NCBI GenBank assembly: GCA_013339895.1 | Contig: JABACO010000004.1 | Location: 11,448,877-11,512,876, forward strand | Reading direction: 5' to 3' | From: Ephydatia muelleri | Lineage: Eukaryota > Porifera > Demospongiae > Spongillida > Spongillidae | Length of the DNA: 64,000 nucleotides | Part shown: in pieces, positions 11,640-22,344 of the stretch | Position numbering within the stretch: the first letter of the stretch is position 1 | How the letters are laid out: every line of letters starts with the position of its first letter | Position numbers and translations under genes: made by a program | Notes under the pieces: model-generated | Seen by the model: only the letters and a program-made list of their open reading frames with translations | What the model was told of the DNA's origin: nothing | Databases searched by the model: none

Positions 11640-12475
11640 CAAGCAGTCTCACATGAGTGCACCAGTCAAGCAATTATACGAAATGCACATAAAATGCCAA
11701 ACAGATAGAAAAAACTACTGTACAGTGGACCAAGGACACAGAGGAACAGCTTCTCCCAAACACACCCCACCTGTCCGGCTATCACTTTGCATATGCAAGC
11801 TGTTGTATCTGTCCATGCTATGCCTTGTAAGACCACGACCCCAACACACACCTCATAATATTAACCTTTTCAGTGGTCTTTTCACTATCATTCGAAAACT
11901 ACTGGTCCTCAGGCCATTATAGTCTCTCTCTCTCCCCTACCTCCCCCCCCCCCCCCCCCCCTCTTTCTCTCTCGCTCTCTCTGCTTACCACCGGACGTTG
12001 CTAGCATGGGGCAGCTCACACACCTGGTCCAATGGAGAGTGCTCCGCGCCACCCTCCTTCAGCCTCCACATAGCCGCACACACAACGCTCTTGCCATCGA
12101 CGAACTTGCCGTAACACGTGCAAAAAATGTCCTTCGCGGTGGGGTTTGAAGACGTGCTGATGTGCCTGCAATTGAGAAGAGGAGTCGATAAAACCTCCCA
12201 GCCCTAGCTGCCTTGCTTCACCATATCTCTCCGGCTGGGTGCGCGAAGACCACTTTATCCAATACTCCCGTATCTTCGTCGTATTCTAAAAGGTGGACCT
12301 ATAGAATAGAGGGGAGAAGGGAAGGGAATCACCCCCACGTCTTCCATGGCTCTCTCTACGCATTACCGATTCTCTCTCACCTGGTTCTCGTATCTCAAAG
12401 ACTGGGTACCGCATAAGAAAAATATTTTATCTTCTTCGCTGCTCTTTGCAGCCAGGGCCCTTGCGGTCAAGGTGC
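7948..12475 (-). CDS. EIPR1: EARP and GARP complex-interacting protein 1 (WD40), spliced
   Basis: Eight minus-strand exons join with consistent phases: about 12475-12381, 12298-12222, 12165-11989, 11408-11318, 11078-10930, 8955-8785, 8466-8332, 8131-7948 (stop at 7948-7950). The product of about 360 residues (human EIPR1/TSSC1: 387) shows, in order, [129 protein letters not shown] and [11 protein letters not shown], each matching a WD blade of the human protein as I recall it. Donors and acceptors are GT-AG throughout. Known role: WD40 partner of the EARP and GARP tethering complexes in endosome recycling, retrograde transport and dense-core vesicle sorting. The exon with the initiator Met (human MEDDAPVIYGLEFQ) was not found. 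The 8956-10929 intron is inflated by a minisatellite. Confidence 0.95.
8518..8724. repeat. 69-bp tandem repeat, three copies, in an EIPR1 intron
   Basis: Unit begins GATAACAGTCTATCAATGAG and ends in a G-rich GTGGGGGTGGGGGTGGGAGG block. It lies in the 8467-8784 intron. Confidence 0.9.
9006..10110. repeat. 1.1 kb degenerate minisatellite in an EIPR1 intron
   Basis: Imperfect array of GTGATGGTGGGATGGAA-type units of 14-23 bp, with unit length and sequence drifting towards the high-coordinate end (GCTGGTGGGCTGGAGT variants). It keeps frames open for hundreds of codons on the minus strand (His/Pro/Ser-rich), which I do not regard as genes. Confidence 0.95.
10695..10872. repeat. CA/TG-rich microsatellite cluster
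   Basis: (CA)n near 10706-10730 and (GT)n near 10836-10856 flank a triplicated GTGCATGGCTCAATT block, all within the large EIPR1 intron. Confidence 0.85.
11559..11636. repeat. (CA)n microsatellite
   Basis: Uninterrupted CA dinucleotide array of about 78 bp in the EIPR1 intron 11409-11988. A C-run (about 11942-11961) lies further along in the same intron. Confidence 0.97.
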
Positions 12476-12668
12476 GGCCCTAATACATGGTGCATATGGG
12501 CTAGCTTACGATGCACCCTGTGACTCAAAAGCCTGTACCTGAAATTCGAGTCCGTAGATAACTGGTGGCCTGTCCGCCATAGTGCCGTGTGTTTATTTGT
12601 AAGGTGAGCACTGTTTAGAAATGAATACATGCCGGAGTCGATTATGTTTATGGGCGTAGCGTACAGTA

Positions 12669-12722
12669 CTAGTCTCGTACCCAGACCCACCTTTTCGCAG
12701 CTGCGGATGGATTACATCACTG
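12669..12722. mobile_element. Partial copy of the 82-bp hairpin MITE
   Basis: TAGTCTCGTACCCAGACCCA followed by CGCAGCTGCGGATGGATTAC matches the arms of the intact hairpin at 38787-38868, but the second arm is missing. Confidence 0.7.
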
Positions 12723-12764
12723 CTATGCTTATGTAATCCCTACGCCCACACTGCATATACATGT

Positions 12765-12837
12765 ATAACGTTGCCTCCTGTATGTAAAGCTACATTACGA
12801 TCGTAATGTAGCTTTACATACAGGTAGGCAACGTTAT
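12765..12837. repeat. 73-bp near-perfect palindrome
   Basis: Arms of about 36 bp meet at TTACGATCGTAA with no spacer; only one base is unpaired. It lies between the EIPR1 5' exons and the first DNase II gene and could be a minimal MITE or a cruciform-forming site. Confidence 0.9.
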
Positions 12838-13361
12838 TTACTCTGACAGAGGATAGCGAGCTTGTGTGTATGCTTTAACGACAAATGTGCCGAGTTGGGT
12901 TTGGCAGATTGGGTGTTCGGGTACTAAAGAAAAGCATCTTGTCTCTTGTTTGGCTACACGACCAAGTTACCCAAAGTCTGCAGCCGTCCCAGCTCCCTAC
13001 CAAAATTGAGCATACTCCTGTTAGCTAATACGACTCTTCTTTCAAAGACCACTGCTGGCAGTGTTTGACATTGTTTTTTTTTTTTTATTTATTCTAAAGG
13101 TAATGAGAATGTTGTTACACATATAGAATTATGACATGGGATCATTTCCGCGAAAAGGCACGCACTATAAGATCTCCAGTGTGCTGTAAAAGAAATGTAA
13201 CGCTTGCGTTGAAATAAAATATACAGCGCCTTACAACTCCGATCCAACCGCGATCGCGGATGGGTTACATCAATATCAATGCAACTGCTGTGAATGGGTC
13301 TGGGACCGAGAGTAGGCTAGAAATAACACCTTTTATGAACACAAAAACAAAAACAACCAAT

Positions 13362-14246
13362 ATGGCGCATAATTTGGGTGTGTCGTACGCTGTAGCACTC
13401 AAAGCTCCAGAAGGAAGGTTAGTGCAGTGCACTAGCTCTTCGTCCAGCACATGGACATTCGACCCGAAGGTGGACATTGATGGATGGATTACGACGCAAC
13501 TCACTAAGTTCGCCTGGACTGGCTGGTTCCTGTATAATGACGAAGCGCCGAAAGAGTTGCATGAGGAAGTCCAGCTAGATGGCGGACACTGCAAAGGGAT
13601 CTTAGCGTGGAATGACACTACCCTTGGTTGGATGATACACTCCGTTCCCAAATGGCCCGCCGTCATCGGGGAGACGATCCCGCTAATTCCCCCCGCCGAG
13701 TGCCTGTACGGACAGTCCTTTGCTTGGCTGACCCTTCCCGTTTCGTGGAGAGACGACGTCTTGGCACAGCTCCGACTCATGCAGGCCCACGCCTACTGTG
13801 TGTACGACAGCCAAGGGAGCTTCACGTACCGCGACCCAACCACAAGGCAAGCGGCTTCCCCACCCGCCGTCCAGTTTGCCACTATTCAGCTTTCAAACGC
13901 CGTGTCTCACGTGGCGAAGCATTCTAAGTGGGGGAAGGACCTGTTTCAAGATGGCATCGTGCCGTTGTTTGGAGGCAAATGGCAAACGGAGACTTGGTCA
14001 CGCCCCCCTCAACCCCCAACCAAAGACGTAACCCGAGTAACAATGGTTTCCTGGGCGAAACCCGTCATCCGTTACGCTACCGCGCATGACCACTCTAAAT
14101 GGGCTGTCTCCCTCGATAAGAAGAATCCTTGTACTTACATTGGAGACATCAACGCGATGTCGTCGCAGTTCCATCGAGGAGGCGGTGGGGTTGTGATCAA
14201 GGACCTGAACTTGTGGAAAGCCATGTCATCACTTGTTAGCTCATGA
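13362..14246 (+). CDS. DNase II-like endonuclease, copy A
   Basis: Single-exon gene of 294 codons. The start is the ATG in AACCAATATGG, because it lines up with the start of copy B; an in-frame ATG at 13260 would add 34 residues with no counterpart. DNase II hallmarks: the strand WFLYNDEAP (55-63), GHCKGILAW (75-83), the catalytic block HSVPKWP with His93, HSKWGKDLFQDG (187-198), DHSKWAVS with the second catalytic His244, then YIGDIN and the HRGGGG block before the C-terminal LWKAMSSLV. DNase II cuts DNA at acid pH without metal, normally in lysosomes. Oddity: both catalytic His regions are present, yet the protein starts about where the mature animal enzyme starts, with no hydrophobic leader. 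It may act in the cytosol, or a leader may lie in an unseen upstream exon. Confidence 0.92.
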   Translation: MAHNLGVSYAVALKAPEGRLVQCTSSSSSTWTFDPKVDIDGWITTQLTKFAWTGWFLYNDEAPKELHEEVQLDGGHCKGILAWNDTTLGWMIHSVPKWPAVIGETIPLIPPAECLYGQSFAWLTLPVSWRDDVLAQLRLMQAHAYCVYDSQGSFTYRDPTTRQAASPPAVQFATIQLSNAVSHVAKHSKWGKDLFQDGIVPLFGGKWQTETWSRPPQPPTKDVTRVTMVSWAKPVIRYATAHDHSKWAVSLDKKNPCTYIGDINAMSSQFHRGGGGVVIKDLNLWKAMSSLVSS

Positions 14247-14411
14247 TCACTACTGTATGCACTAACCCTTCGACCCCGTCATGCGCAAGCATGCATATAC
14301 AATGTACATGTACGCATGTGTAAAATTAATTTCCAGTAGCGACTTTATATATTTGTATATTAATATTTCTACTTCTCATACATTGACATACATGATAAAT
14401 TCATTGAAAAT

Positions 14412-16904
14412 ATGATGGTGATGATCCATGTTGGCTACAGAATGACTGCAAGGGGAAAAGAATTCGACACACGAAACATTTTCTACTCCTCAAAACATGT
14501 TTCTCTGCACTCTGAGTATTCCAAGTCCAGATCGATAACACAAGCAAATCGAGGTGTTTCTAGATTCCTTGATAAAAAGGCTTCCAAAGTTTTACTGTAT
14601 GACATACTTGTTATACGAACATTAGTATGTTCCGTGGCATCATTATTCAGAAGAATGAGAAAACTGTGTACACTGAGTTGTTTGTAATAGATGGTGCCAA
14701 ACTTGATGCTACCAAAATCAGGAACACATTTGCCAAGTTATTTGGCGACTATGCATGTGTTCAAATTACATTCGCTGATTATTGCCATGTTGCAAAGTAT
14801 TTTGCGTTAAAGATGCAACAAAATACGGCATGAATGACTACGATTATGAGGAGCAGGCACTATCACCAGTGCACAAGCAATTTGGAGACAGCTCAACTAC
14901 AGGAAATTTATAGCTATGGCATACATTATGGTGAACTAGAAACAGAGAACACATTATAGAATCATTTAGGACGCTTTCATTTCAATGGCACATGTTTTTG
15001 AATGGATGTGAATCATTTAGGATGCTTTCATTTCAATGGCACAAGTTTTTGAATGGATGTGATGATCAAGATTCTGGACCAAGTGCTCCTGCAGCAAAGC
15101 GAAGGTGTGTCAATCACTGAAATAGTAGTATACAAAGATGTCCAAACCACACCCGTACCTAAGACTGTTGCTGAGCCTGTTCTTGGGATGGTTACTAAGA
15201 CTGACGATGTCCTTCGCAAGGATAGCCACTTGTTCACTCATAAGTTTGTAGCTTTTCAACAAAGCATACAATCACTTGCCCTTTTGAGGGAACTTTTTCA
15301 TGATTCTTTGGTCAAATTAGATCACCGGAACTTGCAGCTGCAGTAGACAGTGTTCTGCATTTGGACAGTGATGTGTTTGCAGTTTAACCAACTGGCTGTG
15401 GCAAGAGCATTATGTTTTTTCTGTATGCTATGCAGCACGTTTCAAAAACAAGTATTGTGATTGTCCCCACTGTTGCACTGCAATGCGATCTACAGTGTAT
15501 TAAGGAGGTCAAATATCTTGCACAGATAACCTGAGCACTGATACAAATGAGCATCTTGTCTTTATGACACCAGAAGCTGCACTGAACAGAGATATTCGTA
15601 AGCAGCTTATAATGCTGGCCTTGAAAGATCAATTAGGACAAGTAATTATACATGCATGTACAGTAGATGAAGCCAACTTTATATAGCATACAGAGCAGTT
15701 TTCGAACATCATTTAGACAAATGGCGTGTATTGCATTCCTGCCTGTTCCAATGATCCTGATGACCGCCACAGCTCCCAAGCAGATTGTCAAAGGCATACT
15801 GGAGCACTTTTTTGGTACTAATAGAGCACCCATGGTTGTACAGTAATCAATGAACCGGCCGAATATCATGTTTTCTGTAAACATCAATCAGACAGCAGAG
15901 AACCTAGCTTCAGATATCGCCATCAATATGATTGTGATAATAGAGGCATAATCTATGTGCCTGCGGTACACCTCATTGATTAGGTAAAGAATGCCTTATC
16001 ATTGGTCGGCATCAATTGCGCAGTTTTAAGTGGCCAGTTTAACAATAATGACAGCGTTGCAAACCTTGACACCTGGAGGGAGGGGAGGACAAAGCTTATA
16101 ATTGCCACCAGTGCGTTTGGGGTAGGAGTTAACTACAATGCTGTTCACCATGTGTATATGTTTGGCCTACCATACTAGAAATGATCCAGCAAAGTGGGAG
16201 AGCTGGAAAGCTGGATGGGATGGGAAACCTGCGCTGGATGTGATGGGAAACCTGCTGTGGCACAACTGTGCATCTTTGATATGGAACGTGAGAAGTTTAA
16301 GCTGAATGAAATGATAGGAGAAGACGAGAAGGCGTTTCAATCTATTTCATGTATGCCACCTTTCTGATGCGTGCTGCAGGAGGGTCCGGACTAGGTACTT
16401 TGATGGTAATGAACTTCAATGCTTCTATTTTTCTTCATGTGAGAAGTGTGATGTGTGTGGTAAAAGTGAGAAATATGTCGATGATCTTCCTGATGAATTT
16501 TTTCTGAGTTCATCCATGACATCAATACATCTCATGCATGGAATCGCTCCTAAGTTAAGTTTGCAGAGAGAACTAGGCCAGAAATTGATGTACAATCTGC
16601 ACCAATTCACACAAAAATGCATAGTCCGCTTTGTTGCAAAAGGAGTGGGACAGGAGCATAAACGATTTTGTCCTACAACTAGAAACCTTTGTATTGCCTG
16701 TTTTGGAACAAATCATAGATCTAAAGAATGTACTTCTATGGTGGTCAGCACTATTGCAGAAATATGCCCAAAATATTTTCTGCCCAATGTGATTGGTGAT
16801 GCTGTATTCCATTCTTGTGGATATGGTAAGAACTGGATAGCTCCAGATGTTCTGAAGTTTTTTGGATTGGCAGCGGTGAAATTTGGGGTTATTAAATCTG
16901 ATTA
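14412..16904 (+). pseudogene. RecQ-type selfish helicase, decayed
   Basis: Pieces of one large protein can be read across several frames with many stops. In order: a segment with HSEYSKSRSITQANRGVSRF (about 14510-14590) like the N-terminal domain of long fungal RecQ-like helicases; Walker A PTGCGKS (about 15385); VIVPTVALQCDL; an IVDEAN Walker-B-like box; MTATAPKQIV (motif III, about 15760); TSAFGVGVNYNAV and QQSGRAGKLDG (motifs V and VI, about 16110-16210); the RecQ zinc site CRRVRTRYFDG...CEKCDVCG (about 16377-16460); and a Cys/His-rich tail (CFGTNHRSKEC). RecQ enzymes unwind DNA 3'-5'. This layout is known from multicopy fungal subtelomeric or element-borne helicases; assigning it to a mobile element here is inference. 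It is a clear fossil. Confidence 0.75.
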
Positions 16905-17076
16905 AATACAGTTGAGATTGCAATGGACAATTCAATCTGGTGCATGCATTTGTAAAACATACAGATAATCAAACTGTAACTGTCCCTTGTCTAATTGTGA
17001 TGTCACAGTTCATTCAAGAGAGAAGACCAAACAGTGTAGTTCCATTGATATCCAATAGTTCAATAAATAGACGTAC

Positions 17077-18273
17077 TGTAAGTGGCCAAGATTTATACGA
17101 GGTACACGAGATACAGCCTGGCTATAAATACAAGAATAGAGCGTATATATGTGTGTGATCACGAGCTGTGCGTGTGAGAACTGAATCCATTCAGTGCAAA
17201 AGATTCCGTCATTTATGCACTGCGCATGTGCAGACTTCATCTATTACACTGCTCCCCTCTTTTTTAGTGTTCCACGTATATTCCGTAGCACTGCGTACGT
17301 TGCCTATCTCGCACCGGATATCGATGTTGTTCGTCCAAGAGTGGGGAACTACAATTCCTAGAGCAGCCTCGATAGGTTCTGCTGGCTCAATGTGCGTTTC
17401 ATCATCACTGTCAAGGAGATCCAGATTTGTACCAACCGGTGGAGGCGATCCACTTGTTCTGCAAAAATATTGTTTTCTGGCCTGTGAGTATTGTCGTCAA
17501 CATCAGATACTACACACGGCTTGAGCCTGTCAAAATGAACGATCGTCGCTTTCCTCCACCATGAAGGCTTGTGATTTTATACGTGGCCTCACCCAGTCGT
17601 TCCATGATCTTAAAAGGTCCTTTCCAAGGGTGATGTAGCTTCTGGATCGACCACGAGGAACATTTGTTGGGTGCAACCACACCAACTCGCCTGGACTAAA
17701 TGGCTTCGCATGGTCTTTTTTGTCGTACAGCTCTTTCTGCCTTCTGACATTGCTCCCTCACTATCGCATAATTTATGCTTCTTGCAAAGCCTCCTTCAGG
17801 TTCTGTGCATCCTCAGTTGTAGTTTGCGATACCATTTGGTTAGCGCCGTACATCATGCAGGTCGATCGGTAGTTTAATCTGGCCCACGAACATCAAAGAG
17901 AATAGACTCAATCCTGTGGAGGATCTAGGAATGGATGCTAGAGTTGTACGCCAGACAGAGTTTATGTATACGCTGCTGCCAATCAGCCTGATGGTTGCCA
18001 ACTGTAGTGGACAGCATATCCAATAGCGGAGTACGATTGAATCGCTCCACCATGCCATTGCACTGCGGGTGGTACAGCGTGGTGTGCGTTTTTCTGGTAT
18101 GCAAATTTCGTTCAGCAATTCTGGAGCTGTTCTGGAGGGGAAAATCGACATTCACAAGCTTGTTAGCCTGGTTACTACAGCATATCACCTACAGGTATGT
18201 ACACAAACTGACTGTAATATTAATGTCAAGTGTAGTTTGTAGTTGTCATCTTGTGATTTGTTGCAGATCCATG
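17077..18273 (-). mobile_element. Gypsy (Ty3) LTR retrotransposon remnant
   Basis: A fossil on the minus strand: one probable LTR (17077-17248, TGTAAG...ATTACA), a purine-rich tract beside it, and integrase-end sequence of pol (about 17250-18190). It is broken by multiple changes and truncated, so it is clearly older than the whole-looking gypsy next to it. The LTR edges and the polypurine layout resemble those of that younger neighbour, so the two probably belong to related lineages. Confidence 0.7.
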
Positions 18274-18388
18274 TGTAACGCATACACCGGAAATAGGTAA
18301 ATGAGAAGAACATTTACATGCATACAAGTAACTTCTTATATAACATAAAAGAATGTTCTAGAGCAGATCAGCACGTGATGTCGTTACA
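18274..18388 (-). repeat. 3' LTR of the gypsy element
   Basis: 115 bp, direct repeat of 23220-23334, preceded on its outer side by CATG. Confidence 0.95.
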
Positions 18389-18426
18389 CTGCTCCCTCCT
18401 TGAAGAGTACACGTCCACGTGTCATG

Positions 18427-21400
18427 CTAAAAATAAGTCCAACTTCCAAGCCTTTCTGGAGGCTGTCTGCTGCGGCTAGAACGACGCAGAGGGACTTGTT
18501 CAACTTGATGAGGCTCTGTGTCATCACCGTCATCCTGCTCACCAACTTCCTCTACTGGGTCTTCATGATAATGTTCTACTGGCTGTTGAGTTTCCTCGTC
18601 AGCTGGTGCTAACTGCGCAGCCTGGTTCTGTGGCACTACCACCAAGTCATACATTTCTTCATTCACATCGTGCGGTGGGATGGTCTCCCTAGCTGGTACA
18701 TCACCCTGCTGTGAAGGACCTGCTTCTTCTGTATGCTCCACCCTGTGCAAGTATGGCTTCAACCTGTCAAAATGTACTGTGTGCTGTTTGTGAGGACTGG
18801 CATCTTGTTTGATTTTGTATACGCAATTATTTAGCACATCCACCACTGTGTATGGCCCTTTCCAAAATCTATGCAACTTCTTAGAATACCCCCGTGGTAC
18901 TGCTGCATTGTGTAGCCATACTTTGTCCCCTTTAACAAAAGGGTTACCTGCAACCTTTGTGTCGTACAACAGTTTATGTCTTTTCTGCTCAGCAGAAAGG
19001 TGCTGTCGTACACGTTCATAAGCTTCGCTCAACCACTTCCGTAATTCCTTAACATACACTGGAACATTAGTAGGCTGACCAGAACCTGTGGGCAAACCAA
19101 ACATGACATCGATAGGCAGCTGCACCTCTCTGCCAAACATCAGGGAAAATGGTGTATGTTTGGTAGCCTCATGGACACTAGTCCGATATGCCAACATAAG
19201 GCACGGTAGCTTCAGGTCCCAGTTGCTTTCGTCATCAACTGCTGCCATTCTCAACATCGACAATAAAGTCCTGTTGAAACGCTCAATCATGCCGTCTGAT
19301 TGCGGGTGGTAGGGCGTGGTCCTGGTCTTGACAATTCCCATCAGCTGACAGAGCTCTTTTATTAGGGATGATTCAAAGCTTCTACCCTGATCTGTATGGA
19401 GGTGTGTCGGTGCCCCAAACCTGGAAACAAACTCATTAACAAACACACGAGCTACTGTAACTGTCTCCATGTCTGGGATAGCAAACGCTTCCGTCCACTT
19501 GGTAAAGTAATCACCGATTACCAACACGTACTTATTTGAACGGGGTGTCAACGGTAGAGGACCCAGGATATCCATCGCCACACGTTGCATAGGGGTTGTA
19601 GAAACGTCCGCTTGCAATGGAGCGTGACGGTGTTTAGGTGGCGACTTCGTCGACCCACACAAATTACACGAATCACACCATCCCTGCACATCCCGGCGCT
19701 GCCCAACCCAGTAAAATCTACGTCTGACCTTTTCCAGTACCTTGCCCACTCCTAAGTGGCCTGCCGTAGGAGAGTCGTGAAGCTCAGCAAGTACAGTTGG
19801 TACCAAACTGGGTGGAATAACTAACTGGAAACATTTATTTAAACCCCCGCCCCCTGCATCTTCCCAACGCCGATACAACACTCCATCTATTACTTCTAGG
19901 TACTTCTTCTGGGCCCAGAGGCTCTTCATCACATGGCTAGCACTCGGTGGACAACGTTGAGGCTGGGTTTTTGGATGCTCTACCCACTCTATCACCTGTT
20001 CTATACCCTCGTCTCTGGACTGCAACTCACGAATCTCCCGTTTAGACAGCTGTGACAGCCAGCTATCCGTGCGGTCCAGAGGTATGCTGTTGGCATTGAC
20101 TGCAGGGGCATCCTGGCAGGGTACGCGAGACAAAGCATCAGCATTAGTATGCTTCTTCCCGGGACGATGTTGGACTGTGAATTCGTATTCTGCAAGCGAT
20201 TCCAGCCACCTGGCCACTTGTCCTTCTGGTTCCTTGAATGAGTAAAGCCACTGAAGAGCACTGTGGTCAGTCCGTACTGTAAATGGTCTCCCCAAAAGAT
20301 ATGGACGGAATTGACCAACCGCCCACACCAACGCTAGCATTTCTTTCCGGGTGGCGCAGTACTTCTTTTCAGGCTTCGTTAATGATCTGCTTGCATATGA
20401 AATCACATTTTCACCACCCCCAATGCATTGCGACAACACCGCACCCAGACCATCTCCACTAGCATCGCAATCAACTGTAAATTCTATTTCAAAATCTGGG
20501 TATGCCAAAATCGGGGAAGTTGTCAGCATTTTCTTCAGGGAACTAAATGCATGTTCACATACTTTCGTCCACTCCCATGGCTTACCCTTTTCCAGCAGGT
20601 GATTGAGGGGGGCAGCGATGCTGGCGAAGCCTTTCACAAATCGCCGATAATAAGAGGCAAGACCGAGAAACTGTCTTAGCTCTTTCTGGGTAGTCGGCGA
20701 GGGCCAGCTGAGAATGCTTTCGACTTTCAGTGGATCCGTTTGCACTCCGCCACTGGAAACTATGTAGCCCAGGTAATTAACCTTCCGACGAAGCAGTCGG
20801 CACTTTTTAGGCTTCAATTTCATTCCAGCTGCCTGTAACCTCTCAAGTACCTCTTCCAGCCTTGTGAGGTGTTCTTTGACTGTGCGACTGTAGATAATGA
20901 TGTCGTCTAAATATACGAGGCAAGAAGACCAATGAAGGCCTGCCAGGACTAGTTCCATCAGGCGCTGAAAGGTACTGGGTGCATTACACAGGCCAAACGG
21001 CATCACACAAAACTGGTATAGACCATACGGAGTAGTAAACGCCGTCTTCTCTCGATCCTCCGGTGCTACTTTCACCTGCCAGTAGCCGCTGGCCAGGTCA
21101 AGTGTTGAAAACCAACATGCTCCATGCAGTGCATCCAAAGTCTCGTCAATCCTTGGAATGGGATGTGCGTCCTTCCTGGTGACTGAATTTAACTGACGGA
21201 AATCAACACAAAATCTGGTCGAACCGTCTTTCTTCTTCACCAACACTATTGGCGACGCCCACGGCCCATTCGAAGGTTCAATTACATTGTTATCAAGCAT
21301 GCTCTCAACTAATTTCTTCACCTCCTTAAGATGATGAAAGGGTAGCCGTCGAGGAGCTTGCTTAACGGGTTTTGCATTCTCTGTGTTGATATGATGTTGA

Positions 21401-22344
21401 ATCATTTCCGTTCTCCCAATATCTGAATCGGACAAAGATATGACGTCGGAGAATCGGTGCAACAGTTCCTTCAGCTGTTTCCGTTCTTCTGACGAGAGAT
21501 CCTCCGCATCGCAGACTAGGCTGGTAATAATGCTCTCGAGACTCTCTTGAGATCTGCTACCTACTTCTGGGGAGGAGCCTGACAGTACACAAACACACTT
21601 GCTCTCGTCAACAGAATGAAACTTTCCCACCTTCTCTCCTTTGAGAACTCTTATGGCTGTTGGGTTTGGATTCATGATCTGTATTATTGTGACACCATTC
21701 TTATTTCGAGAGATAGAGTGGGCCACAGCAAGTCCATGCCGCTCCATGAACAGGGGCTCTGGTTCCAGCAGACCACAGAACTCTTCACGTGCCACAGCAC
21801 ACAGACCCTCACCTAGAGTCAGACTGACTGGAACCTGCATCTCACATTGTTCCTGTATGCATGTGTCTTCCATTAACACAGCACTGCACATTACAGGATA
21901 ACATGGTGACACGCATTGTCCCTTACAATGCACGGGAACTAACTTGCCACCAGCAAGTAATGTCTTGGTAGTGTAGTCAAGTACACAGCCATGAGCAACA
22001 AGGAAATCAGCACCCAATATACACTCTTGTGTAAGGCTCTTTGCAACCAAGATTGGATGCAGTCCTACCAACCCACCTATTTCTACTGAAAGGGTGACCT
22101 GCCCCAACATCTCCAGACTGCTACCATCAGCTGTTACAACACTTTTAGAAACGACCTGTAACTCACGTGTACCACTGTCGACACCTTTTAACTCATTCCA
22201 CACTTCGGCGCGGAGTATCGTCACTGCGGAGCCTGTGTCCAGCAACATGTCCGTTTTACGACCCTCCACTAGTCCTCGTGCCCATGTAGCGGAGCTTGTT
22301 TCAATGCTACCCACCTCCGCTGTAGCTGGCTGGTTTTTGGTCAA
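18427..22344 (-). CDS. pol: Gypsy pol polyprotein
   Basis: About 1300 residues, open throughout: aspartic protease (DTGSA near residue 36), reverse transcriptase (YLDDIIIYS), RNase H (DASGDGLGAV), integrase with its HHCC zinc domain and DDE core, and a GPY/F-like module (FWKGPYTVVD). It supplies cDNA synthesis and integration for the element. Confidence 0.93.
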   Translation of the reverse strand: MTKNQPATAEVGSIETSSATWARGLVEGRKTDMLLDTGSAVTILRAEVWNELKGVDSGTRELQVVSKSVVTADGSSLEMLGQVTLSVEIGGLVGLHPILVAKSLTQECILGADFLVAHGCVLDYTTKTLLAGGKLVPVHCKGQCVSPCYPVMCSAVLMEDTCIQEQCEMQVPVSLTLGEGLCAVAREEFCGLLEPEPLFMERHGLAVAHSISRNKNGVTIIQIMNPNPTAIRVLKGEKVGKFHSVDESKCVCVLSGSSPEVGSRSQESLESIITSLVCDAEDLSSEERKQLKELLHRFSDVISLSDSDIGRTEMIQHHINTENAKPVKQAPRRLPFHHLKEVKKLVESMLDNNVIEPSNGPWASPIVLVKKKDGSTRFCVDFRQLNSVTRKDAHPIPRIDETLDALHGACWFSTLDLASGYWQVKVAPEDREKTAFTTPYGLYQFCVMPFGLCNAPSTFQRLMELVLAGLHWSSCLVYLDDIIIYSRTVKEHLTRLEEVLERLQAAGMKLKPKKCRLLRRKVNYLGYIVSSGGVQTDPLKVESILSWPSPTTQKELRQFLGLASYYRRFVKGFASIAAPLNHLLEKGKPWEWTKVCEHAFSSLKKMLTTSPILAYPDFEIEFTVDCDASGDGLGAVLSQCIGGGENVISYASRSLTKPEKKYCATRKEMLALVWAVGQFRPYLLGRPFTVRTDHSALQWLYSFKEPEGQVARWLESLAEYEFTVQHRPGKKHTNADALSRVPCQDAPAVNANSIPLDRTDSWLSQLSKREIRELQSRDEGIEQVIEWVEHPKTQPQRCPPSASHVMKSLWAQKKYLEVIDGVLYRRWEDAGGGGLNKCFQLVIPPSLVPTVLAELHDSPTAGHLGVGKVLEKVRRRFYWVGQRRDVQGWCDSCNLCGSTKSPPKHRHAPLQADVSTTPMQRVAMDILGPLPLTPRSNKYVLVIGDYFTKWTEAFAIPDMETVTVARVFVNEFVSRFGAPTHLHTDQGRSFESSLIKELCQLMGIVKTRTTPYHPQSDGMIERFNRTLLSMLRMAAVDDESNWDLKLPCLMLAYRTSVHEATKHTPFSLMFGREVQLPIDVMFGLPTGSGQPTNVPVYVKELRKWLSEAYERVRQHLSAEQKRHKLLYDTKVAGNPFVKGDKVWLHNAAVPRGYSKKLHRFWKGPYTVVDVLNNCVYKIKQDASPHKQHTVHFDRLKPYLHRVEHTEEAGPSQQGDVPARETIPPHDVNEEMYDLVVVPQNQAAQLAPADEETQQPVEHYHEDPVEEVGEQDDGDDTEPHQVEQVPLRRSSRSRQPPERLGSWTYF

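Noticed and set aside
12427-12690. 87-codon minus-strand frame upstream of EIPR1
   Set aside because: It is a different phase from the conserved EIPR1 exon in the same place and overlaps a MITE fragment.
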